Positions 19,590 to 29,247 of a stretch of 64,000 nt of DNA are shown in pieces. Origin of the DNA: Chrysoperla carnea (Eukaryota; Arthropoda; Insecta; Neuroptera; Chrysopidae); NCBI RefSeq assembly GCF_905475395.1, contig NC_058341.1, forward strand, positions 66,533,501 through 66,597,500, written 5' to 3'. Position 1 is the first letter of the stretch. Each line of letters opens with the position of its first letter. Below the pieces are notes generated by a model, which saw only the letters and a list, made by a program, of their open reading frames with translations, ran no database searches and was not told the DNA's origin. The translations under genes and the position numbers were made by a program.

Positions 19590-19615
19590 ATGTAAAACAT
19601 TTTAAATAGTGGGGG

Positions 19616-19791
19616 TGTTGGATTGATTTAAAATGTTGCGCCATATATGTGTAATATAATAAGTGTCGCCAACTATATGTATAATACTGTAATATAATAA
19701 ATAAAAAAGATACTGTTGTTTCCGTAGTCTCAACATAGATACACGTGTTATTTTTAATCATTCTCTGCAAAAGATAGTAATAAAGTTAACA
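19616..19791 (+). repeat. copia 3' LTR
   Basis: 176 bp, TGTTGGATTG...GTTAACA. It preserves the uninterrupted AATAAAAAAGATACTG stretch where the 5' LTR carries the MITE. Confidence 0.93.
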
Positions 19792-20020
19792 AGTAAATGG
19801 TAATTGATTGAGATTCTTTCGGAAAAAATATTCTGACTTCCAGAACAGATTTATAATGCACAAGGGATATTTCACCCAAAATAAATATGAATGAATAATA
19901 ATGGTTATTTTAAACAGTATAAAATTATTTTTCGGGATAACGTTTTCATTTTTTCTAAATTTTCAATAATTTTATCCTGAATTTTTTTTAACAGTTCTTT
20001 GTTAAATTTTATTTTGAATT

Positions 20021-20183
20021 TCCTTAGTGGAAAAAATATATGAAAAAAAGATAAGTCTTAGGAAACTCTGAAACTTTAAAAAAATATTAAGAACTCTGAA
20101 TTAGACTAGTACGAAAACGTTGAGAAATTCCTAAGACTTTTTCAGAATTTCTTATTCTTTCGTCAAATATTTTTTCCACCAGG
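20021..20183. mobile_element. Short MITE (CCCTGGTGGAAAAAATA family)
   Basis: Starts CCTTAGTGGAAAAAATA and ends TATTTTTTCCACCAGGG. The interior TAAGAACTCTGAATTAGACT matches a second copy at 56892-57092. It lies about 130 bp downstream of the zinc-finger gene's stop. Confidence 0.7.
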
Positions 20184-20311
20184 GTTTGTTGAACATGTTC
20201 TCCAAATATAAATATTTAAAAAAAATTGATGAATAATTTTATAACATTTTGCAATAAGAGCATTAATTAAATAACGGCGATGTTATTTTTTTACAAATTT
20301 GTTTCTACTTT

Positions 20312-21520
20312 TTATCGATTGTGAATACGTTTATGTGAAACTAAATTACTTTTCTCATTAAATGTTTTATTACAAATATCACATGAAAATGTCTTTTCTC
20401 CGCTGTGAATACGTTTATGTTTAACTAAATCACTTTTATCAGTAAATGTTTTATTACAAACATCACATGAGAATGGCTTTTCTCCGCTGTGGATACGTTT
20501 ATGTTTAACTAAATTACTTTTCACATTAAATATTTTATTACAAACATCACATGAAAATGGTTTCTCTCCGGTGTGAATACGTTTATGTCTAACTAAATGA
20601 TGTTGTCGAGTAAATGTTTTATTACAACTTTCACATGAAAATGGTTTCTCTCCGGTGTGAATACGTTTATGTTTAACTAAATTACTTTTCTGATAAAATG
20701 TTTTAATACAAACATCACATGAAAATGGCTTTTCTCCGCTGTGAATACGTTTATGTTTAACTAAATCACTTTTCTGATAAAATGTTTTATTACAAACATC
20801 ACATGAAAATGGCTTTTCTCCGCTGTGAATACGTTTATGTTTAACTAAATCACTTTTATCAGTAAATGTTTTATTACAAACATCACATGAGAATGGCTTT
20901 TCTCCGCTGTGGATACGGTTATGTTTAACTAAATTACTTTTCACATTAAATATTTTATTACAAACATCACATGAAAATGGTTTCTCTCCGGTGTGAATAC
21001 GTTTATGTCTAGCTAAATGATGTTGTCGAGTAAATGTTTTATTACAAATTTCACATGAAAATGGCTTTTCTCCGGTGTGAATACGTTTATGTTTAACTAA
21101 ATCACTTTTATCAGTAAATGTTTTATTACAACTTTCACATGAAAATGGTTTTTCTCCGGTGTGAATACGTTTATGTTTAACTAAATTACTTTTCTGATAA
21201 AATGTTTTATTACAAACATCACATGAAAATGGCTTTTCTCCGCTGTGAATACGTTTATGTCTAACTAAATTACTTTTCTCATTAAATGTTTTATTACAAA
21301 TATCACATACAAATGGTTTTTCTTCTAAATCAGTTTCATCTAATATTTCATCTTTAATAATTAGTTCTGTATGTAATTCTTTTTCAAGTTTAATATTTTC
21401 ATAATTAATTGTGTACAATTGTTTATCATTTTCATCACTAACAGGTTTATGTTTTACACTCACAACACTATCACTATCATTGCTGCCTTCTTCTTTTATT
21501 TTAAAGTGTCCACCTTCCAT
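20312..21520 (-). CDS. C2H2 zinc-finger protein, 12 tandem fingers
   Basis: A single-exon frame of 402 residues starting at the ATG at 21520 (MEGGHFKIKEEGSND). Residues 1-68 are acidic and Lys-rich with no known domain. Twelve C-x2-C-x12-H-x3-H fingers follow, joined by canonical TGEKP/SGEKP linkers, ending six residues before the stop. Predicted contact residues fall into few classes (for example TDKSDL, YQKSNL, TRQHHL, NVKSNL, NEKSNL), so the array grew by recent duplication. It is most likely a nuclear DNA-binding regulator; the target is unknown. It lies inside the giant TIR element. An 84-bp period is visible throughout. An upstream duplicate of the acidic segment (see 21527-21598) hints at an earlier, longer N-terminus. 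Confidence 0.85.
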   Translation of the reverse strand: MEGGHFKIKEEGSNDSDSVVSVKHKPVSDENDKQLYTINYENIKLEKELHTELIIKDEILDETDLEEKPFVCDICNKTFNEKSNLVRHKRIHSGEKPFSCDVCNKTFYQKSNLVKHKRIHTGEKPFSCESCNKTFTDKSDLVKHKRIHTGEKPFSCEICNKTFTRQHHLARHKRIHTGEKPFSCDVCNKIFNVKSNLVKHNRIHSGEKPFSCDVCNKTFTDKSDLVKHKRIHSGEKPFSCDVCNKTFYQKSDLVKHKRIHSGEKPFSCDVCIKTFYQKSNLVKHKRIHTGEKPFSCESCNKTFTRQHHLVRHKRIHTGEKPFSCDVCNKIFNVKSNLVKHKRIHSGEKPFSCDVCNKTFTDKSDLVKHKRIHSGEKTFSCDICNKTFNEKSNLVSHKRIHNR

Positions 21521-21598
21521 TAAAATAGTTTCATCTAATATTTCATTTTTAATAATTAGTTCTGTATGTAATTCTTTTTCAACTTTAATATTATCTTT
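21331..21598 (-). repeat. Duplicated N-terminal coding segment of the zinc-finger gene
   Basis: About 72 bp inside the gene (21331-21402) recurs 196 bp upstream of it in the minus sense (21527-21598), both encoding KELHTELIIK.EILDET. The upstream copy runs in frame into the chosen ATG. A further ATG at 21645 (MANNSFVDTN) is in another frame and stops after about 29 codons. A one-base change there would connect the two frames, suggesting a truncated N-terminus or an unseen intron. Confidence 0.6.
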
Positions 21599-21736
21599 AT
21601 TAATAAAAAATAATTATTTGTATCAACAAATGAATTATTTGCCATTTTGTTTAATATTTAATATTATTATCACGAAAATTTATTTATGATAAATTATAAT
21701 GACAGCTGAATAGACTATAAACCGACTGATTGACAT

Positions 21737-21780
21737 TTCCATGAAGGTTATAAAGAAGGAGAAAGATCGCTATGTACTAA
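21737..21780 (+). mobile_element. Left end of a CCATGAAGG-type element, cut by a giant-element arm
   Basis: CCATGAAGGTTATAAAG and on to ATCGCTATGTACTAAAG match the left terminus of the complete element at 24245-24551. At 21781 the match ends abruptly at AGCTCCGTATAG, so an arm of the giant-element family inserted here. No right end was found. Confidence 0.6.
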
Positions 21781-22500
21781 AGAGCTCCGTATAGTTAGCA
21801 GATAAAATTGTTATTTTTCGCTCAAACTATTTCTATTCATTTGGGAATCGTTTGGGAGGATTTGGGAATATAATTTTAGAATTTGGAAATTATTAGTTTT
21901 CCTGTAATTAATGATTTTTTTTTCAGGGTATAGTTAGCAGGTAGGAAATTAAATCAACTTAATTTTTATGTTATTCGAAAGGAAATCATTTGGGAATTAC
22001 GATAAACACGGTTTCAGAGTTTGGGAATGTATAATTAATTAATTACACCTATTTTTTAGTTGAATGATAGGTTATGTTAATTAACCGTATACTTGAACCA
22101 TTAATTGTTATATAGCAGTATGGCGCCAATATTCAAATATTACTGAATAATTCATTTTATAATTTATGTAAATGTTAAGTTTTATTTTGCCTTAAAACTG
22201 TTCTTATTCAATTGGAAATCGTTTGGGAAGATTTAGGAATATATTTTTATTATTTAGGACTGATTAGTTTTCATTTAAAGAAGGTAAAAAATTAAATTTT
22301 CACCATTTTTACGTTATTTGATAATAATTTACATGGAGACTAATCTAATTAATTTGGGAATCACATTAAACACAGTTTCATCATTTGGGACACTAAAATT
22401 ATTTAATTAATTACATTTATTTTTTAGTTGATTTTTTGTGGTTATATTAATGGCGGCAATATTCAAATGTTACTTCATTTGAAAATACGATATATTATCA
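21781..22500 (+). repeat. Second plus-oriented arm of the giant-element family
   Basis: Starts AGCTCCGTATAGTTAGCAG and follows the 13791-14530 arm closely, including TGGCGCCAATATTC near 22120. No partner end with a matching duplication of ACTAAAG was found, so this copy is truncated or rearranged. Confidence 0.7.
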
Positions 22501-23679
22501 CTATATTGGCATAGATAATATATGGTGTTTAATGCATTCCCGTTTTTAATTGATATAATTTCGCAAACTCAAGTACGCCTAATCCCTGCTTCATATAAAG
22601 AGTTTATAGCATATACTTGAAACTCGATAAATAACTTTTATCGATAAAAAAAGCTTCAAACAAAACATTTTGGGTGAATATGCGCACATCTTACGATATT
22701 TATAAACTTGACCTAAGATTTCAAGTTCAATGAAAAGCTCAATCTACTCCGTAATTGGTAAAAGATAGAGAAACTCTTTAAATTAGAAATTTTTTATGGT
22801 TAAAAATGTAACATTTTTGTTCGAAACATTTGCCGAAAACAGTATAGTTAACGAAAAAACGGACTGAAAAGTTTTACCCAAAATAATTATAACTTATAAT
22901 TGTTTCTACGTCATCAAGACACTCTTCGAAAAATATTTCCCAATAAATCCAATGAAAGTGGTTTATTTTTCCATAAAAACCATTTTTTGTTCAAATTGGA
23001 ATGAAGAAACACGTAAAAAAATTAAAACTATGTCTCAACTATTCGGTTATTTACAAAAAAAAAAAAGTAAGTGCTCGGCTATTGTTTGTAAGTTATGGAT
23101 CAGACTGAATTTTTTATTGAACCCGAAAACTTGATCGAATTGAATACCCGTATAAGATGTGTACCTTTGAATATATAATTTTTCGTTTGAAGCATTTTCC
23201 TCGATTCAACTTATTTTTCGAGTTTTACGTATATATAAAGCTAAAAACTCTGTAAAATGCTCAATCCAACTCAACCAAATATGTGAAATTATATAGTACA
23301 AAAAGAAAACCAAATTAAATACATTTCAAATACCTCCTACGCTAGCTTGTACCTGTACCTACTATAAGAGAATAAATATTTTTTTTACAATTTTATCAAT
23401 ACAAATTCAGTTTTTATTTCATGATCAATTTATTTATCTTTATTAGAATAAACAGTTAGACTATCAATAATTTCCCTTCCTATCCACACTTCACACTTCC
23501 TAATTAACAATTCTTTTATTGGACGAATTATTAATCTTTAATAAAAATAAGAAAAATTTGAAAGTAGTTTCGCATAAAGCATTAATCTGCACCTACATAA
23601 AAAATGATACAAATGATCATATAGAAAATATCCATTGAATATTTTGACATTAATCACTCCCAAAACACTTCAAACAAAC
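22501..23679. other. Interior of the giant element, no gene recognised
   Basis: AT-rich, with only short frames (one of 60 codons at 22952-23134) lacking any recognisable domain. No terminal repeats were seen. It might be original cargo of the giant element or host DNA. Confidence 0.35.
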
Positions 23680-24881
23680 CTTTACAAACGATTCCTCATC
23701 TTTGAAAATTTCCCGATTAAATAAAAAATAGTTTTAATGTCAAATAAACATTTACATAAATTAAAAAAACAAAATTATTGTAAATGAAGTAACATTTGAA
23801 TATTGCCGCCATTAATATAACCATAAAAAATCAACTAAAAAATAAATGTAATTAATTAATTAATTTTAGTGTCCCAAATGATGAAACCCTGTTTAATGTG
23901 ATTCCCAAATTAATTAGATAAGTCTCCATGTAAACTATTATCAAATAACGTAAAAATGGCGAAAATTTAATTTTTTACCTTTTAAGTATACGCTTTGCAA
24001 AAACTAATTAATTACATGAAAACTAATCAGTCCTAAATAATAAAAATATATTGCTAAATCTTCCCAAACGATTCCCAATTGAATAAGAAAAGTTTTAATG
24101 AAAAATTAAACTTAACATTTACATAAATTAAAAAAACAAAATTATTGTCAATGAAGTAACATTTGAATATTGCCGCCATTAATATAACCACAAAAAATCA
24201 ACTAAAAAATAAAAGTAATTAATTAAATAATTTTAGTGTCCCAACCATGAAGGTTATAGAACAGGAGAAAGATCGCTATGTACTAAAGCATTAGCGTACC
24301 TGTCCCTAAAAATTTGTAGAATTTATAGTTAATTTTTAAGCCACCAGCCGCGCTGTCATCAAGAAGTAGTATCTGTGAAGTTAGCTGTTGTTGTTAGCAT
24401 AATGTACAAATTGATATATCATTTGAAATTAGCGCACAACAGCCCGCTGTTATTGATACTACGTATTGATCGCAGCGCCTCACTTATTTTATCCATATTT
24501 CGGGGACAATATTTTCTATAGCGATCGTTCTCCTGCCTATATGCTTCATGGTCCCAACTGATGAAACCGTGTTTAATGTGATTCCCAAATTAATTAGATT
24601 AGTCTCCATGTAAATTATTATCAAATAACGTAAAAATGGTGAAAATTTAATTTTTTACCTTCTAAGTATACGCTTTGAAGAACTAATTAATTAAATGAAA
24701 ACTAATCAGTCCTAAATAATAAAAATATATTCCTAAATCTCCCCAAACGATTTCCAATTGAATAAGAACAGTTTTAAGGCAAAATAAAACTTAACATTTA
24801 CATAAATTATAAAATAAATTATTCAGTAATATTTGAATATTGGCGCCATACTGCTATATAACAATTAATGGTTCAGGTGTA
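23680..24881 (-). repeat. Right arm of the giant element, outer part
   Basis: Minus-oriented family sequence in two blocks (23680-24244 and 24552-24881) separated by a 307-bp insertion. It continues at 26051-26366 after the nested palindromic element. Within it a unit of about 410 bp is repeated directly (blocks near 23755 and 24115, each with ATTGCCGCCATTAATATAAC). Confidence 0.7.
24245..24551. mobile_element. Complete 307-bp MITE with ends CCATGAAG...CTTCATGG
   Basis: The ends are imperfect inverted repeats of about 34 bp (CCATGAAGGTTATAG / complement of CTATATGCTTCATGG, both with GATCGCTAT inside). TCCCAA flanks both sides (24239-24244 and 24552-24557), a likely 6-bp target duplication. 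GC-richer than its surroundings. It inserted into the right arm of the giant element. Superfamily not assigned. Confidence 0.75.
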
Positions 24882-26050
24882 AGCTCCGTATACTTAGCAG
24901 ATAAAATTGTTATTTTTCACTCAAACTATTTCCATTCATTTGGGAATCGTTTGGGAGGATTTGGGAATATAATTTTAGAATTTGGGAATTATTAGTTTTC
25001 CTGTAATTAATGATTCTTTTTTCAGCGTATAGTTAGCAGGTAGGAAATTAAATCCACTTAATTTTTATGTTATTCGAAAGGAAATCATTTGGGAATTACG
25101 ATAAACACGGTTTCAGAGTTTGGGAATGTATAATTAATTAATTACACCTATTTTTTAGTTGATTGATAGGTTATGTTAATTAACCGTACACCAATTGAAC
25201 CATTAATTGTTATATAGCAGTATGGCGCCAATATTCAAATATTACTGAATAATTTATGTAAATGTTAAGTTTAATTTTTCATTAAAACTTTTCTTATTCA
25301 ATTGGAAATCGTTTGGGAAGATTTAGGAATATAATTTTATTATTTATTTCCGCCATTAATATAACCACAAAAAATCAACTAAAAATAAATGTAATTAATA
25401 AGTTAATTATACTTTCCCAAATGATGAAACCGTGTTTAATGTGATTCCCAAATAAATTAGATTAGTCTTCATGTAAATTATTATCAAATAACGAAGAAAT
25501 GATGAAAAATTTAATTTTTTATCTTCTAAGTATACGCTTTGAAAAACTAATTAATTACATGAAAACTAATCAGTCCTAAACAATAAAATTATATTCCTAA
25601 ATCTTCCCAAACAATTCCCAGTTGAATAAGAATAGTTTTAATGAAAAATAAAACTTAACATTTACATAAATTATAAAATAAATTATTCAGTAATATTTGA
25701 ATATTGGCGCCATACTGCTATATAACAATTAATGGTTCAGGTGTACGGTTAATTAACATAACCTATCAATCAACTAAAAAATAGGTGTAATTAATTAATT
25801 ATACATTCCCAAACTCTGAAACCGTGTTTATCATAATTCCCAAATGATCTCCTTTCGAATAACATAAAAATTAAGTGGATTTAATTTCCTACCTGCTAAC
25901 TATACGCTGAAAAAAGAATCATTAATTACAGGAAAACTAATAATTCCCAAATTCTAAAATTAAATTCCCAAATCCTCCCAAACGATTCCCAAATGAATGG
26001 AAATACTTTGAGTGAAAAATAACAATTTTATCTGCTAAGTATACGGAGCT
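24882..26050. mobile_element. Palindromic 1.17-kb relative nested in the giant element's arm
   Basis: Starts AGCTCCGTATACTTAGCAG and ends with its complement. The two halves (about 24882-25345 plus and 25346-26050 minus) are inverted copies of the family arm. The 9-bp direct repeat TCAGGTGTA flanks it (24873-24881 and 26051-26059); the joined flanks restore the family sequence CAGGTGTACGGTTAATTAA. It therefore transposed into a sibling. No coding capacity. Confidence 0.88.
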
Positions 26051-26366
26051 TCAGGTGTACGGTTAATTAACATAACCTATCAATCAACTAAAAAATTGGT
26101 GTAATTAATTAATTATACATTCCCAAACTCTGAAACCGTGTTTATCGTAATTCCCAAATGATTTACTTTCGAATAACATAAAAATTAAGTGGATTTAATT
26201 TCCTACCTGCTAACTATACGCTGGAAAAAAAAAATCATTAATTACAGGAAAACTAATAATTCCCAAATTCTAAAATTATATTCCCAAATCCTCCCAAACA
26301 ATTCCCAAATGAATGGAAATAGTTTGAGTGAAAAATAACAATTTTATCTGCTAATTATACGGAGCT
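26051..26366 (-). repeat. Terminal part of the giant element's right arm
   Basis: Continues the arm interrupted at 24881 and ends in ...TATACGGAGCT at 26366, followed by GTATGATTG. Compared in reverse with 13791-14110 it differs at only a handful of positions. Confidence 0.8.
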
Positions 26367-26504
26367 GTATGATTGTACAGATATGTGACAGATGAGCATG
26401 AGCAGAAGAGTTAAACAGAAACACGTATACACGCCTGAATCATGCTGCACCATCCTCGCTTACCGCTCGTTATGCGCTACAGAGTACACGTATTCGCTCC
26501 GTGC

Positions 26505-26880
26505 GTGAGTTTCGTTTCCATGGTAACGATACACTACTTTAATTATAGAATTGTATGGATGCATATATAATTGTATGGATTGCATTTAAGACTTACATTT
26601 AAAATTTAATATTCTTGTCTCACAAATTTAAATAAATAATTATGATAATTTACATTTGAAAAATAATATTTGTTCAATTTAATTTCTTATTTTCACAATT
26701 TTCAATGCATTAAGTTTAATTAATTCGTGTTTTTCAATAATTTTAATTTGAAATTTCTATTACATTAACATGTAAAGAATTGCAAATTAGTCATAACAGC
26801 CCCCTTTAACTCCAAAATTTTTCACTTAAAGCGCTGGCATCGATTTTATTGTCCCTACCATGACTACGCACACAACGAAT
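26505..26880 (-). repeat. Dispersed repeat with an X-box-like palindrome, copy 1
   Basis: An inverted copy is at 54760-55135. Shared blocks include GTTTCCATGGTAACGATACA, ATACAATTATATATGCATCC (in the other copy's sense), GCATTAA.TTTA.TTAAT and GCGCTGGCATCGATTTTATT. The GTTTCCATGGTAAC motif (26514-26527) fits the RFX X-box consensus. No open frame. Confidence 0.65.
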
Positions 26881-27031
26881 AGTGAGCGTTCCAGTCTCTC
26901 TACATTTCAGTTTCAATTATGTAAAGATACATCCATTTCAGTAAGATGTGGTCGTATTAAGTTTTTTTTTTAATTTAAGAGGTTTAAAAAGATTGTACTA
27001 ACTACTAAGATTGTTCGTGTCTGTTCAAAAA

Positions 27032-27256
27032 TTCACCGTTTTGTTCATTGCTACGAAGCAGTTATCTAGGACAGTAACTTGGTCATGGATGGTGTTGAAA
27101 TGAAATGTGGCGAGGGCTGTTTTTGGTTCTTTGTCCAGCTTACAAGGGCACGATCGCTCATGTGTTGTTTAATACTTTTGTTAAGATGCCGAGTCGTTTG
27201 ACCAATGTAGCATCTTCCACACGTACTATAAATTTTGTTGGTGATGTTAGTTAAAT
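27032..27256 (-). pseudogene. Penelope-like element GIY-YIG endonuclease remnant
   Basis: On the minus strand one frame gives KIYSTCGRCYIGQTTRHL, the GIY-YIG-type core with its cysteine pair that ends Penelope-like polyproteins. After a frameshift near 27140 a second frame reads KTALATFHFNTIHD...VLDN, the usual next segment, and reaches a stop at 27032. Reverse transcriptase is not found beside it, so this is a short 3' scrap of an old insertion. Confidence 0.6.
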
Positions 27257-28825
27257 TTTCCGTCCTTTTCAGATTGATCTTTTAGTTTTCATGAATAGAA
27301 ATGAAATTCAAATTTTAAAACGGGCGTGAAGTCATAGTATGTGGTTTGTCAGATTTGTTGGCATACTGTATGGTATTAATTACTTATATTTGATATGGTA
27401 CTTATTACATTGATTCATATTATTCTTTGGCTTTTTAATAGAAAACTTAATAATAACGTGTGTAAATTCTGTATTGTAAATTCATTTTTTTAAGTGTAAA
27501 TTATGCATTAAACTGTCACCAATTGACAGATCACGTAATTATACGTCATCAACAGAGAGTGCCAAAAGGACTGCGTTTAAACATCTCAAAATTATTCTGT
27601 ATTTGAAATATTTTTGTACACTTGATTACAGCATTTTTAAACAGTATTTATATATTTTACAATGTTATAACGGTATAAACAATGTATTAAAATTATAAAA
27701 AAATACATGAATATTCTATATTTTAAAATTTACAAATTGAATAGGTTCAGCTCAAGAACGTATATGTAATAAGAACATTAATACATATACGTTCGCTATA
27801 TATGGTCCGCTCAAAATAATGTTTTTATGTGAATTTCTTCAAAACAAAATAAAAAAAAAAAAAAAAAAAAAACTTAAAAAAACAGAAAGTCTCGGCGTCT
27901 AATTTAAAACCCTGCTAACTCGGAGTTTCAAAAGTTATGTAGACATAAAAAAATACGCTTTTTGCCAAATCTCGTAGACCATCAACTTTACATAAAAAAT
28001 AGTTTCAAACAAAAATCGCCCGAAATTTTTTCTCTAAATAACTGTAAAATCAAAAATTTTGATAATTTTTTCTCACTTTCTCAAAAATCGGAAAAACAGT
28101 TTATTATATATAATTTTCGTCAACTATCCAATCACAATCCTCGAATTATGTGTAAAAAGTTTTAAATTTTGTTACTGGGAGTATGTTTTAATTATTACTG
28201 GGGGTATATTTTAAATGAAAAAAAAATAGTGTTGCATAATTTATTCCATTCCTAACTTATAAATGAAATATTTAAGACTGAGAGCAAAACAAAATTCCGA
28301 CAAATCAATAAATTTGATGATACAGAACATGTGGGTACTATTGCTGCACGACATTCGATGATGTCGATAACTAGATGAAGGAGGCAAAATTTTACACCTG
28401 CCAAAGATCGGATAGTTGTTCCTATAGACGACATCGATATCAGGGCGCACCAACCTCCAGGTGCGCTATGGGCCTAAAGACCTAAAAAAGGTCCCCAGTA
28501 ACAAAATGCAACGGCTAAAGATATTGAAATTGTTCACTCTACATTTTTTTTAAAAGTCAATTAGTTTCAAGATATTGTTAATTAGAAATTTTCGTAAAAT
28601 TGATGGATTCCGAAATATTGGCCAAAAATCGTTTTTACATGTCAACAAAGCGTTAATTAACGCAGCCCTAGCACTTCTGAGATTGCGCGTTAGAAGAGTC
28701 TTAAACTAGATGCCTAAAACTTCCTTCTTTTTTTTTTGCCTTTGAATAAATTCATAAAATCGCTTATTTTCAGTTACTTTGAACGACCTAAAAACTCGAG
28801 TGGAGATGGTAGCAGGAAAAAAGAC
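27257..28825. other. Intergenic, no gene recognised
   Basis: AT-rich with a poly-A run near 27848-27872. Short frames at 27962-28165 and 28241-28453 show no domain and lie in low-complexity sequence. Confidence 0.4.
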
Positions 28826-28997
28826 GCAAGACGCCTATCTGGAAGACGTCTAGTCCTCTCGGTCGTTGTGTTCATTGTACTGCACATCAGGAGGTCTTTT
28901 ATTAATGTTCAATCACTTAGACAGCCTGATGCGCAGTACAAAGTACGCACGCAACGACTGATCACCAGACCCCGCCCAGATAGGCATCTTAATTTCA
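28826..28997. repeat. GC-rich imperfect hairpin, arms about 75 bp
   Basis: GACGCCTATCTGGAAGACGT near 28828 and AGTACTGCACATCAGGAGG-like sequence near 28875 are answered in reverse by GCGCAGTACAAAGTACGCAC near 28929 and CCCCGCCCAGATAGGCATCT near 28971. The loop is about TTTATTAATGTTCAATCACT. The arms differ at roughly a quarter of positions. A 95-codon frame covering it has no recognisable domain. It could be a decayed palindromic MITE or a source of hairpin RNA. Confidence 0.55.
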
Positions 28998-29247
28998 GTA
29001 CGGTCGCTTGTAGCTGGACATAGGAGTTTCATTTTGTTTTTATTATCATTAAAATAAATAATTATAAATAATTGTATTTTTAAAACAAGCCTTACTCACT
29101 CTTTACCATCCATTATTTTATTTATTGTATTCGTACTGGTTCGTACTTCATAAGAGCAGGATACAGTGTTGCCAGATGCGTTTTGTAAAAAAACGGAAGC
29201 GCCCCCTAATTAAAGCGGAAGTGTAAAAAAGATAAACGGTATATTGC

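Larger units (their letters stand above)
15615..19791 (+). mobile_element. Ty1/copia retrotransposon, recent but defective
   Basis: Two 176-bp LTRs (the 5' one enlarged by a MITE) with TG...CA ends and a perfect AGTAA duplication at 15610-15614 and 19792-19796. They differ at a single position that I can see (CCGTATTCTC versus CCGTAGTCTC). The interior has copia order: gag, protease, integrase, reverse transcriptase, RNase H. It cannot encode these proteins: there is a frameshift before the protease, two internal stops and a deletion across the reverse transcriptase catalytic box. It entered an older MITE. Confidence 0.95.
15488..19866. mobile_element. MITE (CCTTGTGGAAATAAATC family) split by copia
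   Basis: The left part (15488-15614) starts CCTTGTAGAAATAAATCTG; the right part (19797-19866) ends with the complement, CAGATTTATAATGCACAAGG. Removing the copia element and one AGTAA duplication rejoins a MITE of about 200 bp. Other copies lie at 37191-37480 and 61912-62170. Confidence 0.75.
13791..26366. mobile_element. Giant (12.6 kb) TIR element carrying a zinc-finger gene
   Basis: The left end at 13791 (AGCTCCGTATAGTTAGCAG) and the right end at 26366 are inverted copies over about 300 bp. The 9-bp sequence GTATGATTG lies directly outside both (13782-13790 and 26367-26375). A second, independent insertion of the same terminus (24882-26050) also has a 9-bp duplication, so I read the pair as true element ends. 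The duplication size fits Mutator-like transposons. No transposase is recognisable inside; the only intact frame is a zinc-finger gene. Later arrivals inside are the copia element, MITEs and the nested relative. The alternative is two solo ends flanking old DNA with a chance 9-mer match. Confidence 0.65.

Noticed and set aside
13791-26366. Centromeric or other satellite array
   Set aside because: Units are not in simple tandem; they are inverted arms with target duplications, so a transposon explanation fits better.
28241-28453. Minus-strand 70-codon frame next to a GC-richer patch
   Set aside because: No start context, no domain, and it ends in AT-rich sequence; not supported as a gene.
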